Source: Blakeslea trispora
Lineage: Eukaryota > Mucoromycota > Mucoromycetes > Mucorales > Choanephoraceae
NCBI GenBank assembly: GCA_025331445.1
Contig: JAIWNE010000007.1
Span: 124,001-188,000, forward strand
DNA length: 64,000 nt
Reading direction: 5' to 3'
The first letter of the stretch is position 1. Every line of letters begins with the position of its first letter. The position numbers were made by a program, and so were the translations under genes. Below, one piece after another: positions 10,151 to 19,876 of the stretch. The notes beneath the pieces were generated by a model that ran no database searches, had not been told where the DNA came from, and worked only from the letters and a program-made list of their open reading frames with translations.

Positions 10151-11856
10151 TTAGACTGCTCTCATCCACAATGTCATGTTGGGAGTTGGTCTTAAGGTCA
10201 ACTGTTGTCTTGGTATAATCTTGAAGTTGGGCTTTTCAAAATATTGAATGTCTCTAATCAAGATGGCTAACAAGAGCTTGAATTCAATTAATGCAAACTT
10301 GTAACCAATGCACATACGACCACCAGCTAAGAAAGGAAGATATTGATAAGAATTGCCCACCTTATCTGGGTTGTTCCAACGAGAAGGTACAAATTCTTCT
10401 GCATCCTCTCCCCAGATAGATTTGGAATGGTGAAGGACGATTAGAGGCAGAAAGACAGGAACACCTGCTGGAATAGCATAAGACCCAATAGTTGTAGGCA
10501 CTCTTGTTTGGCGCACTGTACCAGGGACAGGAGGAATAAGACGTAACGTTTCTCGCACAACATTGTTTAGTAGCGGTAGAGAATTGATTTGATCATATGA
10601 AGGAACATGATTGTCATCCTCGAAAAGAGTACGTACTTCTTCGCGGAGCTCATCTTGGATATCTTGATGTCTGGCTAGTAACCAAAGACACCAACTTAAA
10701 CTAACACCAGTAGTTTCATGACTATTTCGTATAGCAATAGAAAAAAAAGAAGGTCTTTAATCAACTTGTACTCATATTTACTTGTAATCATTTACCCGGC
10801 TGCTAAGAAAGTCAAACATTGTTCCTTGAGTTCTTCTACAGTAAATCCTTTTCCTGTTTCTTCATCAATCAAATCTACCATAGTTGCTAAAAGGTCTTTT
10901 GGTTTGTCGGATTTAATGCCTTCGGCCTTCTCCTTTGCTGCACGATCTACACCTGCTTGTACCAATTTTCTACTTTCTTCATCAAGTGCTTTTAAGTGTT
11001 CTTTCATCAACCTGTTTCGTTTTGTTGGAAGATAGCGGAACACTGGAAAGAGAAAAGCTATGATTCTGAGTATACTCTCGTCATGGGAGAAGATATGTAG
11101 GTATGCTTGACTAAGTCTACTTTGCTGAGGAGTGCCTGAAAACTCGACAGATTTGAAGTCTTGACCGAAAGCCCAACCTATAACATCCAAAGCAGCGAAA
11201 GAAAGACCGCTTGAGGCCTCTATTTCTGTAAATTCTTCGCCATCGTCTGATTTCACTTTGTTGTCTTGGCCCTCTACAATCTGCTTTAGCCAAATATCTC
11301 GAAGAAGGTGACCAGGCTTAGCCATGAGAGGTACCAGAGCGCGCACAGAATTAACAGAAAATGCAGGATTAAGCATCTTGCGTTGGTGTCGATGTTCAGC
11401 TCCCTCGGAAACCAATAAACCATTGCCGAGGATGCGGCGAAGAAACTTAGAGGTCTCTGGTGTCTTTACAAAATCATACTCCTGAGCCACCAGTAATTGC
11501 TTTAAAGCTTCATCGCCAGCAACTGCAACTCTGGGGCGATTCCATTCACCGTGATATTTATAGATGGGCCCAAATTGTTCTGCCCATCGTTTGTGAGGTA
11601 CGCCTGATGGCTCACGGATAATTTCACGAAAGTTACCCATGAATGGAATCCAATCTACTCTTGGACCTGGCAGGCTGCTGAGAGGATGAAGATATAACCG
11701 ATAAACAATAATTTTGAAAACATAGTATACAATGGTGGTGGAGACACCAAGTTGGATTGCAAGTTTTTTGGCAGCTGGAGGCTCAAGACCTGTGGGATTC
11801 AAAATATATTTCTCGATTTGTTTCTGAATGGTATTATAAACTACTTGGTAATTCAT
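10151..11856 (-). CDS. Cytochrome P450 monooxygenase
   Basis: Two exons (11856-10796 and 10721-10151) joined across a 74-bp GT-AG intron give about 543 residues. An N-terminal hydrophobic anchor (STTIVYYVFKIIVYRLYLHP) is followed by the proline-rich hinge LSSLPGPR, so the protein should sit in the ER membrane. The splice junction rebuilds the I-helix oxygen-binding motif AAGHETT (A/G-G-x-x-T). The K-helix ExxR is RETLR, the PERF-like segment is FVPSRW, and the heme-binding Cys loop is FLAGGRMCIG (FxxGxRxCxG). All catalytic signatures are present, so it is likely active. The substrate cannot be told. It resembles fungal class II microsomal P450s that need CPR. A foldback MITE lies 228 bp upstream of the ATG, inside the presumed promoter. 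Confidence 0.95.
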
Positions 11857-12084
11857 TGCAGTTTTTATGAGAAGGAATTCAAAGAATGGAAAGAGGTATT
11901 ATGATAAGTACTTTAAGAGAAAGAGAAAACAAGAATAATAACAGCTTCGAATATTTATTGTTTTTTTTCGTAGTGCATTTCTATACTTTGAATCATCGGG
12001 CTATAAATTCCCATCTTACGATGATAAAGCTTTCCTATTTGAGAATTTCGGCAAATGAAAGCACCAATTCGTATAAAGCTACAA

Positions 12085-12273
12085 AGGGCGTTTCACCATG
12101 AATTTTATCCGTAATTGACTGTTGCTCTTCAAGAAATAGAGATACAATAGTCAAGCCAGCATTGTTATATAGCCTTTGTTTTTCCACTACCATCAATGTA
12201 ACTTGGACTATTGTATCTCTATTTCTTGAAGAGCAACAGTTAATTACAGATAAAATTCATGGTGAAACGCCCT
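12085..12273. mobile_element. Foldback MITE, family with GTTTCACC ends (copy 1)
   Basis: Near-perfect inverted repeat: arm 12085-12153 pairs with 12206-12273 over about 68 bp, with a 52-bp loop. Terminal bases are AGGGCGTTTCACC and its complement. It has no coding capacity. The terminal 30 bases and an internal CAAGAAATAGA match a second copy at 19540-19727, showing a family. The target duplication is not clear. It lies between the P450 start and the MHF2 gene. Confidence 0.85.
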
Positions 12274-13016
12274 AAATACATCTCTACAAACCCTTCCATT
12301 TTTTGTAAAATGATTGATGCGATCATTTTAAGAGAAACTATTGCTCTAATATCTGTATATAAATGGCAATTGCTTTTATCTATACAACAATTAGAAACAT
12401 TATGAACAAGCATCTCTGACTTATCCATAACTATGCCGTATTTCTTGGCTTAGTCAAATGTACTTTGCAATCGTAGTTAAATCGAAAGACACACAAGAAA
12501 TATCTGTACATCCTTGGCATGTTCTTGTGATAGCTCAGCTTCTTTAGGTTCATGTCTGTTATTTTGTAATTCAGCTGTTTGAGTAATTGGAGTAGAATTC
12601 AACAAACAATTACTTGTGTAAATTCATTATATGAAGCAGTGCCAATTGATCTGAGACATTGCTTGTACTTTATGATTTCTCGGTCAAATTAGCAGTTAAG
12701 CAGTAATCAATACTACGTCCACTTACTCTAATTTTTCTTTAAGTTTTGAAGTCTCAGTAATATCTGATGTCTATCGAAAATTGTTGCTTTCATAGTATTG
12801 TGTATGTGTTCACACATTTCGATTGCCTTCAATGTCCTTTAAAAGAAAAGAATTGCATTATAGTTGATTTGACATTCAAATATTCTTAACAGTAGGTTTT
12901 TCTTTCTGACTATAAATCCTAGTCTCATTCCATAAACTCATTTTATTTGTCCGCTTTTCGATTTTCTCAATCCAACAGATAGTCTCTTTTTCTTTCTCTT
13001 AACACTTTTGTTATTC
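12274..13016. other. Intergenic region upstream of MHF2
   Basis: AT-rich and without recognised genes. The final 60 bases before the ATG at 13017 are pyrimidine-rich (TCTCTTTTTCTTTCTC), typical of a leader in this genome. Confidence 0.45.
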
Positions 13017-13478
13017 ATGTACACAGAAGAGCATTCTTTCGATCCTGTGAGAATAGGTTTTGGCATACATAAGCGCGCATAGAAAGAAGTTCTAAACTTA
13101 TTCCCCCTCCCCTTGTCTTTTGTTGTTTAATAGGAAACTGTTTCCAAAGTATTCAAAACGGCTTTCAAAAGTGACAACTCAAAAGGTAACAAAGACAGCT
13201 AAAAAAGAAAAAAAGACAAAAAGCAAATAAATAGCAATACGCGTACGATTCTAGTGAACAAAGAAGCACTTCAGTTATGCGCCGAGTTCTTTCGATTGTT
13301 TGTTGTAGGCAAGTCATCATTTATTGCTATCGATATGCTGGCTTCACAATTACTTACTTGTCATATAGAAGCTGTGCATCGATCTTCCGATGAACAAGAT
13401 GTCATGTCGGAATCAAAAGGTTCAATAGAAGTAGAGCACTTGGAAAGAGTTTTGCCACAACTCTTACTTGATTTTTAA
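13017..13478 (+). CDS. mhf2: CENP-X / MHF2 histone-fold protein
   Basis: Four exons (13017-13046, 13134-13185, 13255-13308, 13369-13478) give 81 residues, the same length as human CENP-X. The protein reads MYTEEHSFDPETVSKVFK, then NKEALQLCAEFFRLFVVEAV and ends IEVEHLERVLPQLLLDF. The last segment is a near-signature of the family. CENP-X pairs with CENP-S (MHF1) in a histone-fold tetramer that binds DNA, supports the kinetochore, and stimulates Fanconi-type FANCM/Mph1/Fml1 helicases at stalled forks. The third intron (13309-13368) is of GC-AG type. It is 60 bp and stop-free, so a naive reading keeps 20 false residues. The 3' end converges on the next gene with 33 bp between stop codons. Confidence 0.92.
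13309..13368 (+). other. mhf2: GC-AG intron in MHF2, in frame and stop-free
   Basis: Donor TAG|GCAAGT is a perfect GC-AG consensus and the acceptor is CATATAG|AAGC. Removal joins FVV to EAVHR, matching FVVEA in CENP-X proteins. A GT donor three bases earlier would break the frame. Being 60 bp with no stop, retention would insert 20 residues after the second helix. Confidence 0.8.
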
Positions 13479-13511
13479 AAGAGAAAGAAAAAAATCTGTT
13501 TTTTTTTCTGC

Positions 13512-15089
13512 TTATATATATGAATTGCGTCTGTTATTGTTTGATCCAACGCTTTCCGATGCACTTCTTCGACTTGACGCACGACGTAATGGGCCAGCCA
13601 AGTCATGTGTTTGCGAGACCAAGTGTCCTGGCAAAGGTGGGGGAGGTGGAGGAAGATGAGGCAGATAAGGCATTGGTAAAGATTCATCAGATAAACTGAT
13701 AGGGGCAAACGGGGGTGGTGGCATAATCACTGAGGGGGGTGGCAAGTTGTTCATAGATATCTGATCAAACAACAACTGCATGTCTTCTTCGTCATCAACA
13801 AAAGGCTTCATTTCTGCTTCCTCACTAGGCATATAGCCTGAATAAGAGTGGCGCTGATGACCAAAAGGACGCCTTGATCTATTCGTTTTCATCATACGAG
13901 GAGGACCATAATGCATAAAAGGAGGATAGGCCATTGGAGGTGGTGGCGGAGGTGGAGGTCCATAGATAACAGGTATTGATGGATAAAAATGATGAGGCAA
14001 TCGATCATATTGAGCATGATGGCGTAATGGATAAGGTTCATCAATGTAATCGCTTTCAATTTCGTACTGCGTCTCAGGGTAATCTTTTTTGTCTCTCTCT
14101 TGTTGTTCAGACAACTCATTAGGTCTGTCCTTAAAAGGTCTTGAGTCATGGTGAGGTAAATAATGGCTTGAAAGTGATGGTGGCCCTATATCCTTTGACT
14201 GCCTCTTGTCATGACTTGTTAAATCAGCTGATTCATCAACAGGGTAATGATCTTCTGAAGTTGCACAAGCTTCATCGTTGTTCTCATTGTTATGTTTATT
14301 CAGTTTTTTCGGATGGTTATGGCGCATATAGCGTTTGCCTTGTTGCATGTGGTAAGGCTTTGTGTTTTCCTCAGGCGAATGATGGCTACATTTCTTGAGC
14401 CCTTCTAAATAATGCACCCGTGCTGTAAGATGCCGAAGACGTCTCTGAAGGTCTGTCTTCTCTGCCTGAAATCGATGCCGGATTGAATGCAACTGACTGT
14501 GTAAAAAACGATTGTCTTGAATCACCAACTGCACTTCTTGTGCCGAAAGTTGCTCTACACGCGGGGTATGCAATGGAAAAGGAACAGAAGGATAGTCATA
14601 GGGATAGTCATAATCATCAATATAATCAGGAGTATCTTCGTCAAACTCTTGATGTGCTTGTGGTCGATAATGAGTGTGATGTGACGAATGCTTCTTGTGG
14701 TATGCAGGATGATACTGCTTCCAGCCTTGTAGATGCCTTTGCCTCTCTAAGCTCTCGCTACTTTTTGATCTTTGAAGAGGCTGCTTTTGCTTTTGTGATT
14801 TCTTTGACTGGTCTTCCATCCAGGCAGCTGGGTCGGAGTGCGCAGAAGTAGATAATGAAGTTGATGAATACTCTTGGGACTTGTTACCGTCTTTCTCTTC
14901 TTCTGTCATATGGTTTGGCATGATATGCCTTAAAGGGAAATGACAGAAAAGAAGAAGAAGAAACAAGATTAAACATACAATCGTTGGGTTAATTGTAAGG
15001 CTGTTCTTTCGCTTGTGTTCCCCTGACACCTTTTTTTGATTGTCAGCTACATCAGTGTTGTTCTCCTTTATCGTGGCCAGATTAAGCAA
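13512..15089 (-). CDS. Proline-rich coiled-coil protein of unknown function
   Basis: One long frame of up to 525 codons. A second candidate start at 14921 (MPNHMTEEEKDG) gives 469 residues. The segment before it (TIVCLILFLLLLFCHFPLR) could be a single membrane anchor, or could be translated pyrimidine-rich leader or intron ending CCCTTTAAG. The body has a basic/Ser-rich region, a Tyr/Asp-rich patch (PDYIDDYDYPYDYPS), one coiled coil (about 50 residues from VEQLSAQEVQ to YLEGL), a charged His-rich middle and polyproline stretches (YGPPPPPPPP, HLPPPPPPLPGH) that could bind SH3, WW or profilin-type domains. I do not recognise the family. The length of the frame and the coherent domain layout support a real gene. 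The stop lies 33 bp from the MHF2 stop on the other strand. Confidence 0.6.
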   Translation of the reverse strand: MLNLATIKENNTDVADNQKKVSGEHKRKNSLTINPTIVCLILFLLLLFCHFPLRHIMPNHMTEEEKDGNKSQEYSSTSLSTSAHSDPAAWMEDQSKKSQKQKQPLQRSKSSESLERQRHLQGWKQYHPAYHKKHSSHHTHYRPQAHQEFDEDTPDYIDDYDYPYDYPSVPFPLHTPRVEQLSAQEVQLVIQDNRFLHSQLHSIRHRFQAEKTDLQRRLRHLTARVHYLEGLKKCSHHSPEENTKPYHMQQGKRYMRHNHPKKLNKHNNENNDEACATSEDHYPVDESADLTSHDKRQSKDIGPPSLSSHYLPHHDSRPFKDRPNELSEQQERDKKDYPETQYEIESDYIDEPYPLRHHAQYDRLPHHFYPSIPVIYGPPPPPPPPMAYPPFMHYGPPRMMKTNRSRRPFGHQRHSYSGYMPSEEAEMKPFVDDEEDMQLLFDQISMNNLPPPSVIMPPPPFAPISLSDESLPMPYLPHLPPPPPPLPGHLVSQTHDLAGPLRRASSRRSASESVGSNNNRRNSYI

Positions 15090-16731
15090 ACAAACCTTTT
15101 TTCCTATTATTGTTTTAGTGTAAATTGGTGAATCAAAAATAGCTTTTCTAGTTCAACCTACAATACATACACGGTACGAACATTAAAAACAAAAATCAGG
15201 GATTGGTTACGATTCATCATATACTTTGTTCACATCAATTCCCGATCGGGAAAGTGTTGATTACAGTTTACGAAACTAGATTGGGCCAATAAATAAATCA
15301 AGTTGGGACATCAGCAAAAAAAATATGGGACGTAAATGAGAAAATGGATCGCCTACAGGAAAGTGGGACGCAGGTACGAATATGGGGCAAAATGAGAAAA
15401 GAACCAAAATCTACTCTTTTGCTCGCCTATCTTGGGTATTAAATTTTAATCAAGTTGTGTAGTAAATGAAGAAGTATAACTTCTACTTACTAAAACTAAG
15501 TATTTGTACTTTAAAATGAGTGAGGTTTTTTATAAGGATGATAATTAAAAAGCTCATGAAGAAACATGACTGTGATTTTCTTCCAACAATATAGCTGCCA
15601 CGGCGGAGGAAGATGTATGTTTGAATTCTCCGTTTTTTGTATACACAAACACTTTTCGCTTTGTGCGTGATTTAATGTTAAATAAATGAAGAAAGTGTCA
15701 GTTTTTTTGGCTGCATCATAATCAGAGATATTGAATGAGGGTATAGTGAGATTTCGAAGGCGATTGGTGAAAAGAAGTGTTTAGGCTGTTTTTTTCTAAT
15801 TTGATTTCTTGTGAAAAAGAGGGTAAAAATCCGCTGAAAATAAGTTTGGCCCAAGACAGCCAAAAAATTGAAAAAGTCTAAGCGAGACTCCCGTTAGATT
15901 GCAACGGGCCCAAATGGGGGGGGGGATATAATTTCATTATTTATGCAAAATGAATGTGATTAAAAAGGAAAATGGGGGTGAATGAGTTCTAGGTGAAGTG
16001 TGTTAACTTATTGTAAAATGTAAAGATAGTTTCAAGATAGTCTTTCTTTTTAACAAAAGTCATCTTGATTATTTTTATCTTTGTAGTTGAGACTAGTTGT
16101 CATGGTCTCAATTGCATTCTGATGAACAGCTCCTCATTTTCGTCTGTCATGACTTTTGAGCACATTAGCAAAGAGAGCAAGTAGATTATCAAAGGTTCAA
16201 CAAGGCTTCTGCAAAAAGCTGACCTCATTTCAAAGGAGAATAGTTGGGATGTTTATATAAGTTTATTGTTCGTACATAATAACTTCTTCAGCGCAAAGCT
16301 AACGTTTCTTCATGCCATACTCCCTGTTGACAAGTGAGATATACAACAGTATCACGATGGAAGTCGACATTGCGAGTTCGAATTGCCTTTGATTTCACTC
16401 GAAATGTATACCTTGTTGCGTATATGGCTTATTGTTTATATCTTGCAATTGATATTTTAGTCAACCCAATTGCCTCTAGCATATTCATCCTTTTTTAGAT
16501 GGTCCTCTTGGACATTTTTTTCTTAGTGATCTTGATCCGTTTTCGTTGCTTGAATTAGCGCTTTAGGTTTTGAGTATTTCAAGTGTATTGTATGCTTATA
16601 ACTATTGCTATATTCTGTGCTTAAATCTGAATAAGATCATCTATTTCTCCAACCACTGTTAGGTAATACAGTATGGAGGCCATGCCATCATTTCATACAA
16701 GTCCAAGACATTCTCCTTTTCAATCATAATC
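15090..16731. other. Intergenic region, no gene recognised
   Basis: Upstream of the coiled-coil gene and left of the inverted repeat unit. It contains poly-G/poly-C runs near 15915 and AT-rich DNA. No conserved protein or RNA was recognised. Confidence 0.45.
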
Positions 16732-17205
16732 CCTTTACGTGAAATAGAAAGTAAATCCAATTCTAATAAGTAAGATAGATGATAACCTTTAAACAAAGAT
16801 GCCAGAATAATACAACTATCTAGAGTCTATAAAATTCTTCCCTTCAAGTAGAGCTTATTGCTTATAGTTTTATTGTTTGCTTTATATAACGGTTTTCTTG
16901 TGAATGGCTCCTCTTTAGTTTGATCTAATGCCTTTACAATTGTATTCCGGTAAGATTTGTATAATACTTTGCAATTATGAGATTACAAAAAAAGAGTGTT
17001 TCTTTTTTGAAGAAGATAAATAATTTCTGTCGATTTATTTGATAAGAAAGGAGGGTTTTTATACTTTATCCTTTGTTATTGGGAGTATCAATGTTTCTTG
17101 ATTGGATTACTGCACATGATTACAGAGGTACCTTGTACCCATAGAAAAAAAGACATATTTTCAACAAATATCGCCTTCACAGACCTATCAATATGACTTA
17201 CACAT

Positions 17206-17343
17206 GAACCATGTTACAAATAATATAAATTACGTTTATGTTTGAAACAAGCTCATAGTTAACAGCTTAATTCAGAACCATGTTACAAATAATATAAATT
17301 ACGTTTATGTTTGAAACAAGCTCATAGTTAACAGCTTAATTCA
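17206..17343. repeat. 69-bp tandem duplication, left arm only
   Basis: Two exact 69-bp copies (17206-17274 and 17275-17343), each starting GAACCATG, followed by a third GAACCATG. The right arm has one copy, flanked by the same 8-bp word (read as CATGGTTC), so the duplication arose after the arms separated. It lies downstream of the gene stop. Confidence 0.95.
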
Positions 17344-17504
17344 GAACCATGCTCATTCCCTTTCCATCATACATAGATATACTTATTACAGTGCTCATCA
17401 GCATCGACTAGAAACATTCAGCAAAGTTCAAATACACTAGACATCTGTCTATAATAAATGGCTAACTAATTAACTAGTAGAGAAGGTATACAAAAAAAAA
17501 GAGT

Positions 17505-19283
17505 TTATTTTTGCCTCTTTGGGCTGAAACAAATTTCTGGCGTTTCAGGGCAGTAGCTTCTTATACCAGGCACAGTCAACTCCAATCTGTCATCTTGTTT
17601 CGTCAAGAAAGCCTTCCAGTTATACAGAGCTATGATTGATTGTTTGAATTGCTCATCGATCAAACGGATGTCCCATGGCAACAGCAACTTTGAGAGCGAC
17701 CTCGCAATCATTACACCATCTTCATCTTGTCTCAAAGAGAAAAGCTCTCCAGACATTCCACCCCAAACAAAAGCAACGACTTCTTCTTCTTCTTCTCTCA
17801 AGCACTTCAAACGCTTAAGAATGCCTGCATTCAAGCGAAGGCACTTTCCTTCCTGTGCTTCTAGTTTGGTTCCATTTTCGCCAACTTTGAACTCACAGAT
17901 TGCAAGTTCCGTGTTGTTGCTGCCAACAAGCATCATATCAACCTTTCGGCCAATAATCTTGCTGGATGATGATGCTGCTGTTGCTGTTGATGCTGTTGCT
18001 GTTGATGCTGTTGCTGTTGATGCTGTTGCTGTTGATGCTGTTGCTGAAGAAGAGCTCAAAAAAACATCAAAGTTTCCAAAGTTTTCTTCATTGTATCTTT
18101 GGATGATTTTTGATGCTGAAGAAGTATGCTCACCCCTATGACACGCGTCAGCAAGTATTTAAGAAAGAAAATGCATATAACTTACGTCTGAATCTTCAAA
18201 GTTTTTGCATCACGGAAAATGATTCTGAGCAGCCCCTTCACACGATGTACTTGCTCATCTTCACTGTCAAACTTGTACTTCTTCCAATATTCAAGATTCT
18301 CAAGACTAAAAAAAGACCCAATGAATAAAAGCGTCTAACAGATATATACATATATACATACATGTACTTGGCAACTTTTACAAGTTGAAATGTCAAGCTG
18401 TTACCTCTGTTCTTCTTGTACTCCTTCAGCTCTTCTTCCTTACACATCTATGGCTTATTTAGAAACCAATGGACGACAAAGCTTTGAGTTATTACCTTTA
18501 TGATCTTATCAAAAAACGATTCGATCATCTTCTTTTCTTCTTCTTCAATATAGCTAAATGCCATATTGTCTGCAAGGTGATACTCTTCTAAAACTTCCTT
18601 CATAATCTCAAAGTGCTTCTTGTTCATGGTGTTGATTATTCTTGACAGAGAAAGCCTGGAAAGCGTGTTATTGTTATGTATGTTGGTTTCTATGTTTAAG
18701 TCTTACTTCAAACAAATTTTTTCTTGCTTATATAACTCAAGCAATTTCAAAGACAGCTTGTCTAATTTGACAGTTGGATGAGTTGAGTTGCTGCTTCTCA
18801 ACTGTTCCAAAAAGTCATTGTGGCATGTCTTCAATTCGTTCAGCTTTTCAATTTTATTGGCCTCCTACAATGAAAAGGGCAATCAGTCTTCATTTTTTTG
18901 TAAGGTCTGTCCTTTACGTACCAAGAGCCACACCGACTTGAACATCACTCTTCTTGCACCATCGTGGGCTTCTAAAAAAAAAAAAGAAGTTATTATTCGA
19001 TGCTTTAGTAGTTTATGAAATAAATCTATGTTACCAGGCTTTCTGTTATAATAATAACTTAGTGCACTTGCATCTATGTTTTGTTCAGGCTGCTTCACTT
19101 CTTTCTTGTACAATCTAACCCATGTCTCTTCGAATTCTTTAAGGCTCTTCCATTTGTTAAGGCTATGGCCATTGCTGATTTTACTGCGGTTCTTGAATAA
19201 GTAGGTAATTAATGTTACTATGGAACCTAGTTTTAGTCACTCTAAACATTTCTTTCATTTTCACGTATGCTTACAGTTGTTTT
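17505..19283 (-). pseudogene. PD-(D/E)XK-like protein gene, left copy, promoter and start codon lost
   Basis: It has the same eight-exon layout as the intact right copy at 35912-37697, on the opposite strand. Exons 3-8 are the same except for one extra Glu codon in the run after KCLREEE. The 5' end differs: upstream DNA is fused directly to the last bases of exon 1 at ATCAAAACA, so the ATG (MSY), leader and TATA box are gone. No replacement ATG exists before intron 1. Exon 2 carries nine amino-acid differences from the right copy, clustered in about 45 residues. All other splice sites are kept, so the inactivation looks recent. It could still be transcribed from outside. Confidence 0.82.
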
Positions 19284-19344
19284 GATTTAAATGGTAAGTA
19301 TGTCAAGGTAGCACAGCCAGAAATAAACTTGGGTATTAACTAAT

Positions 19345-19515
19345 CAATTGTCGAATGCCCAATGGACAAATCCCCAAAGTAGACCGTATCAAAAGCAAGG
19401 ATATAATCAAGGTCACAAACCATTCCCGTGTTTTCTTTGTGGTAGAATGAATCATAAAACAAAGACTGTTTCAGCTTGAGCTTGAATGGTTTTTGTTTGA
19501 AAAGAAAAAGAAAGA
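19345..19515 (+). pseudogene. Ty3/gypsy Gag zinc-knuckle fragment
   Basis: The plus strand reads NAQWTNPQSRPYQKQGYNQG and then CFLCGRMNHK, a CCHC knuckle that has lost its last Cys. It matches the minus-strand gypsy gag at about 34120-34250 with roughly 96% identity over 120 bases, then decays. Here the codon after NAQ is TGG (Trp), where the right copy has a TGA stop. It starts exactly where the left inverted-repeat arm ends. Confidence 0.8.
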
Positions 19516-19539
19516 CGTAAAGATATAAATACATATTCA

Positions 19540-19727
19540 AAAAGTTTCACCCTGAAATTTATCTGTGATTGACAACTATTCTGCAAGAAATAGACCTGAA
19601 TGAATCAGGATTTCATGATTGGAAAGCTCTTTTTCTTCCCAAGCATACTATGATATCATGTTTCATTCAAGTCTATTTCCTGCAGAATAGTTGTCAATCA
19701 CAGATAAATTTCAGGGTGAAACTTTTT
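19540..19727. mobile_element. Foldback MITE, GTTTCACC family (copy 2)
   Basis: Arm 19540-19604 pairs with 19664-19727 with few mismatches, around a 59-bp loop. The ends read AAAAAGTTTCACC and complement. About the first 30 bases match the MITE at 12085-12273. Its right end merges with the poly-T that marks the 3' end of the adjacent LINE, so the exact border is ambiguous. No coding capacity. Confidence 0.85.
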
Positions 19728-19876
19728 TTTTTTAAAAAATGATTTTTATTTGTTGCACGTATCAATTAGGAAAATTGAAAGCGGTGCTCAACAATTGATT
19801 GGATAGTAAAAGTAGGGAAAAAGTGTGACTAGACTAGGTGATAGGGAGACAAATAAAAAGAGAATAAGTTTAAGAA

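Larger units (their letters stand above)
16732..19345 (-). repeat. Large inverted repeat, left arm
   Basis: This is the reverse complement of 35690-38402. The outer end is at 16732, where CCCTTTACG is still shared and the sequences then diverge. The inner end is near 19345, where a gypsy gag fragment begins. Exons 3-8 and introns of the carried gene are identical apart from one extra GAA codon. Differences from the right arm are a 69-bp tandem duplication at 17206-17343, a divergent patch in exon 2, and a 167-bp deletion at the gene start. Confidence 0.93.

Noticed and set aside
13239..13244. ACGCGT box in MHF2 intron 2 (also in intron 7 of the PD-(D/E)XK-like gene)
   Set aside because: Inside introns with no second site nearby; one occurrence is expected by chance at this scale.
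16360..16400. GAGTTCGAATTGC resembling a tRNA B box
   Set aside because: No A box, anticodon arm or acceptor stem could be built around it.
17632..18141. 169-codon plus-strand ORF opposite the left PD-(D/E)XK-like gene, and its mirror at 37064-37570
   Set aside because: It is the antisense shadow of exon 8; its composition mirrors the repeat codons and it has no conserved motif.
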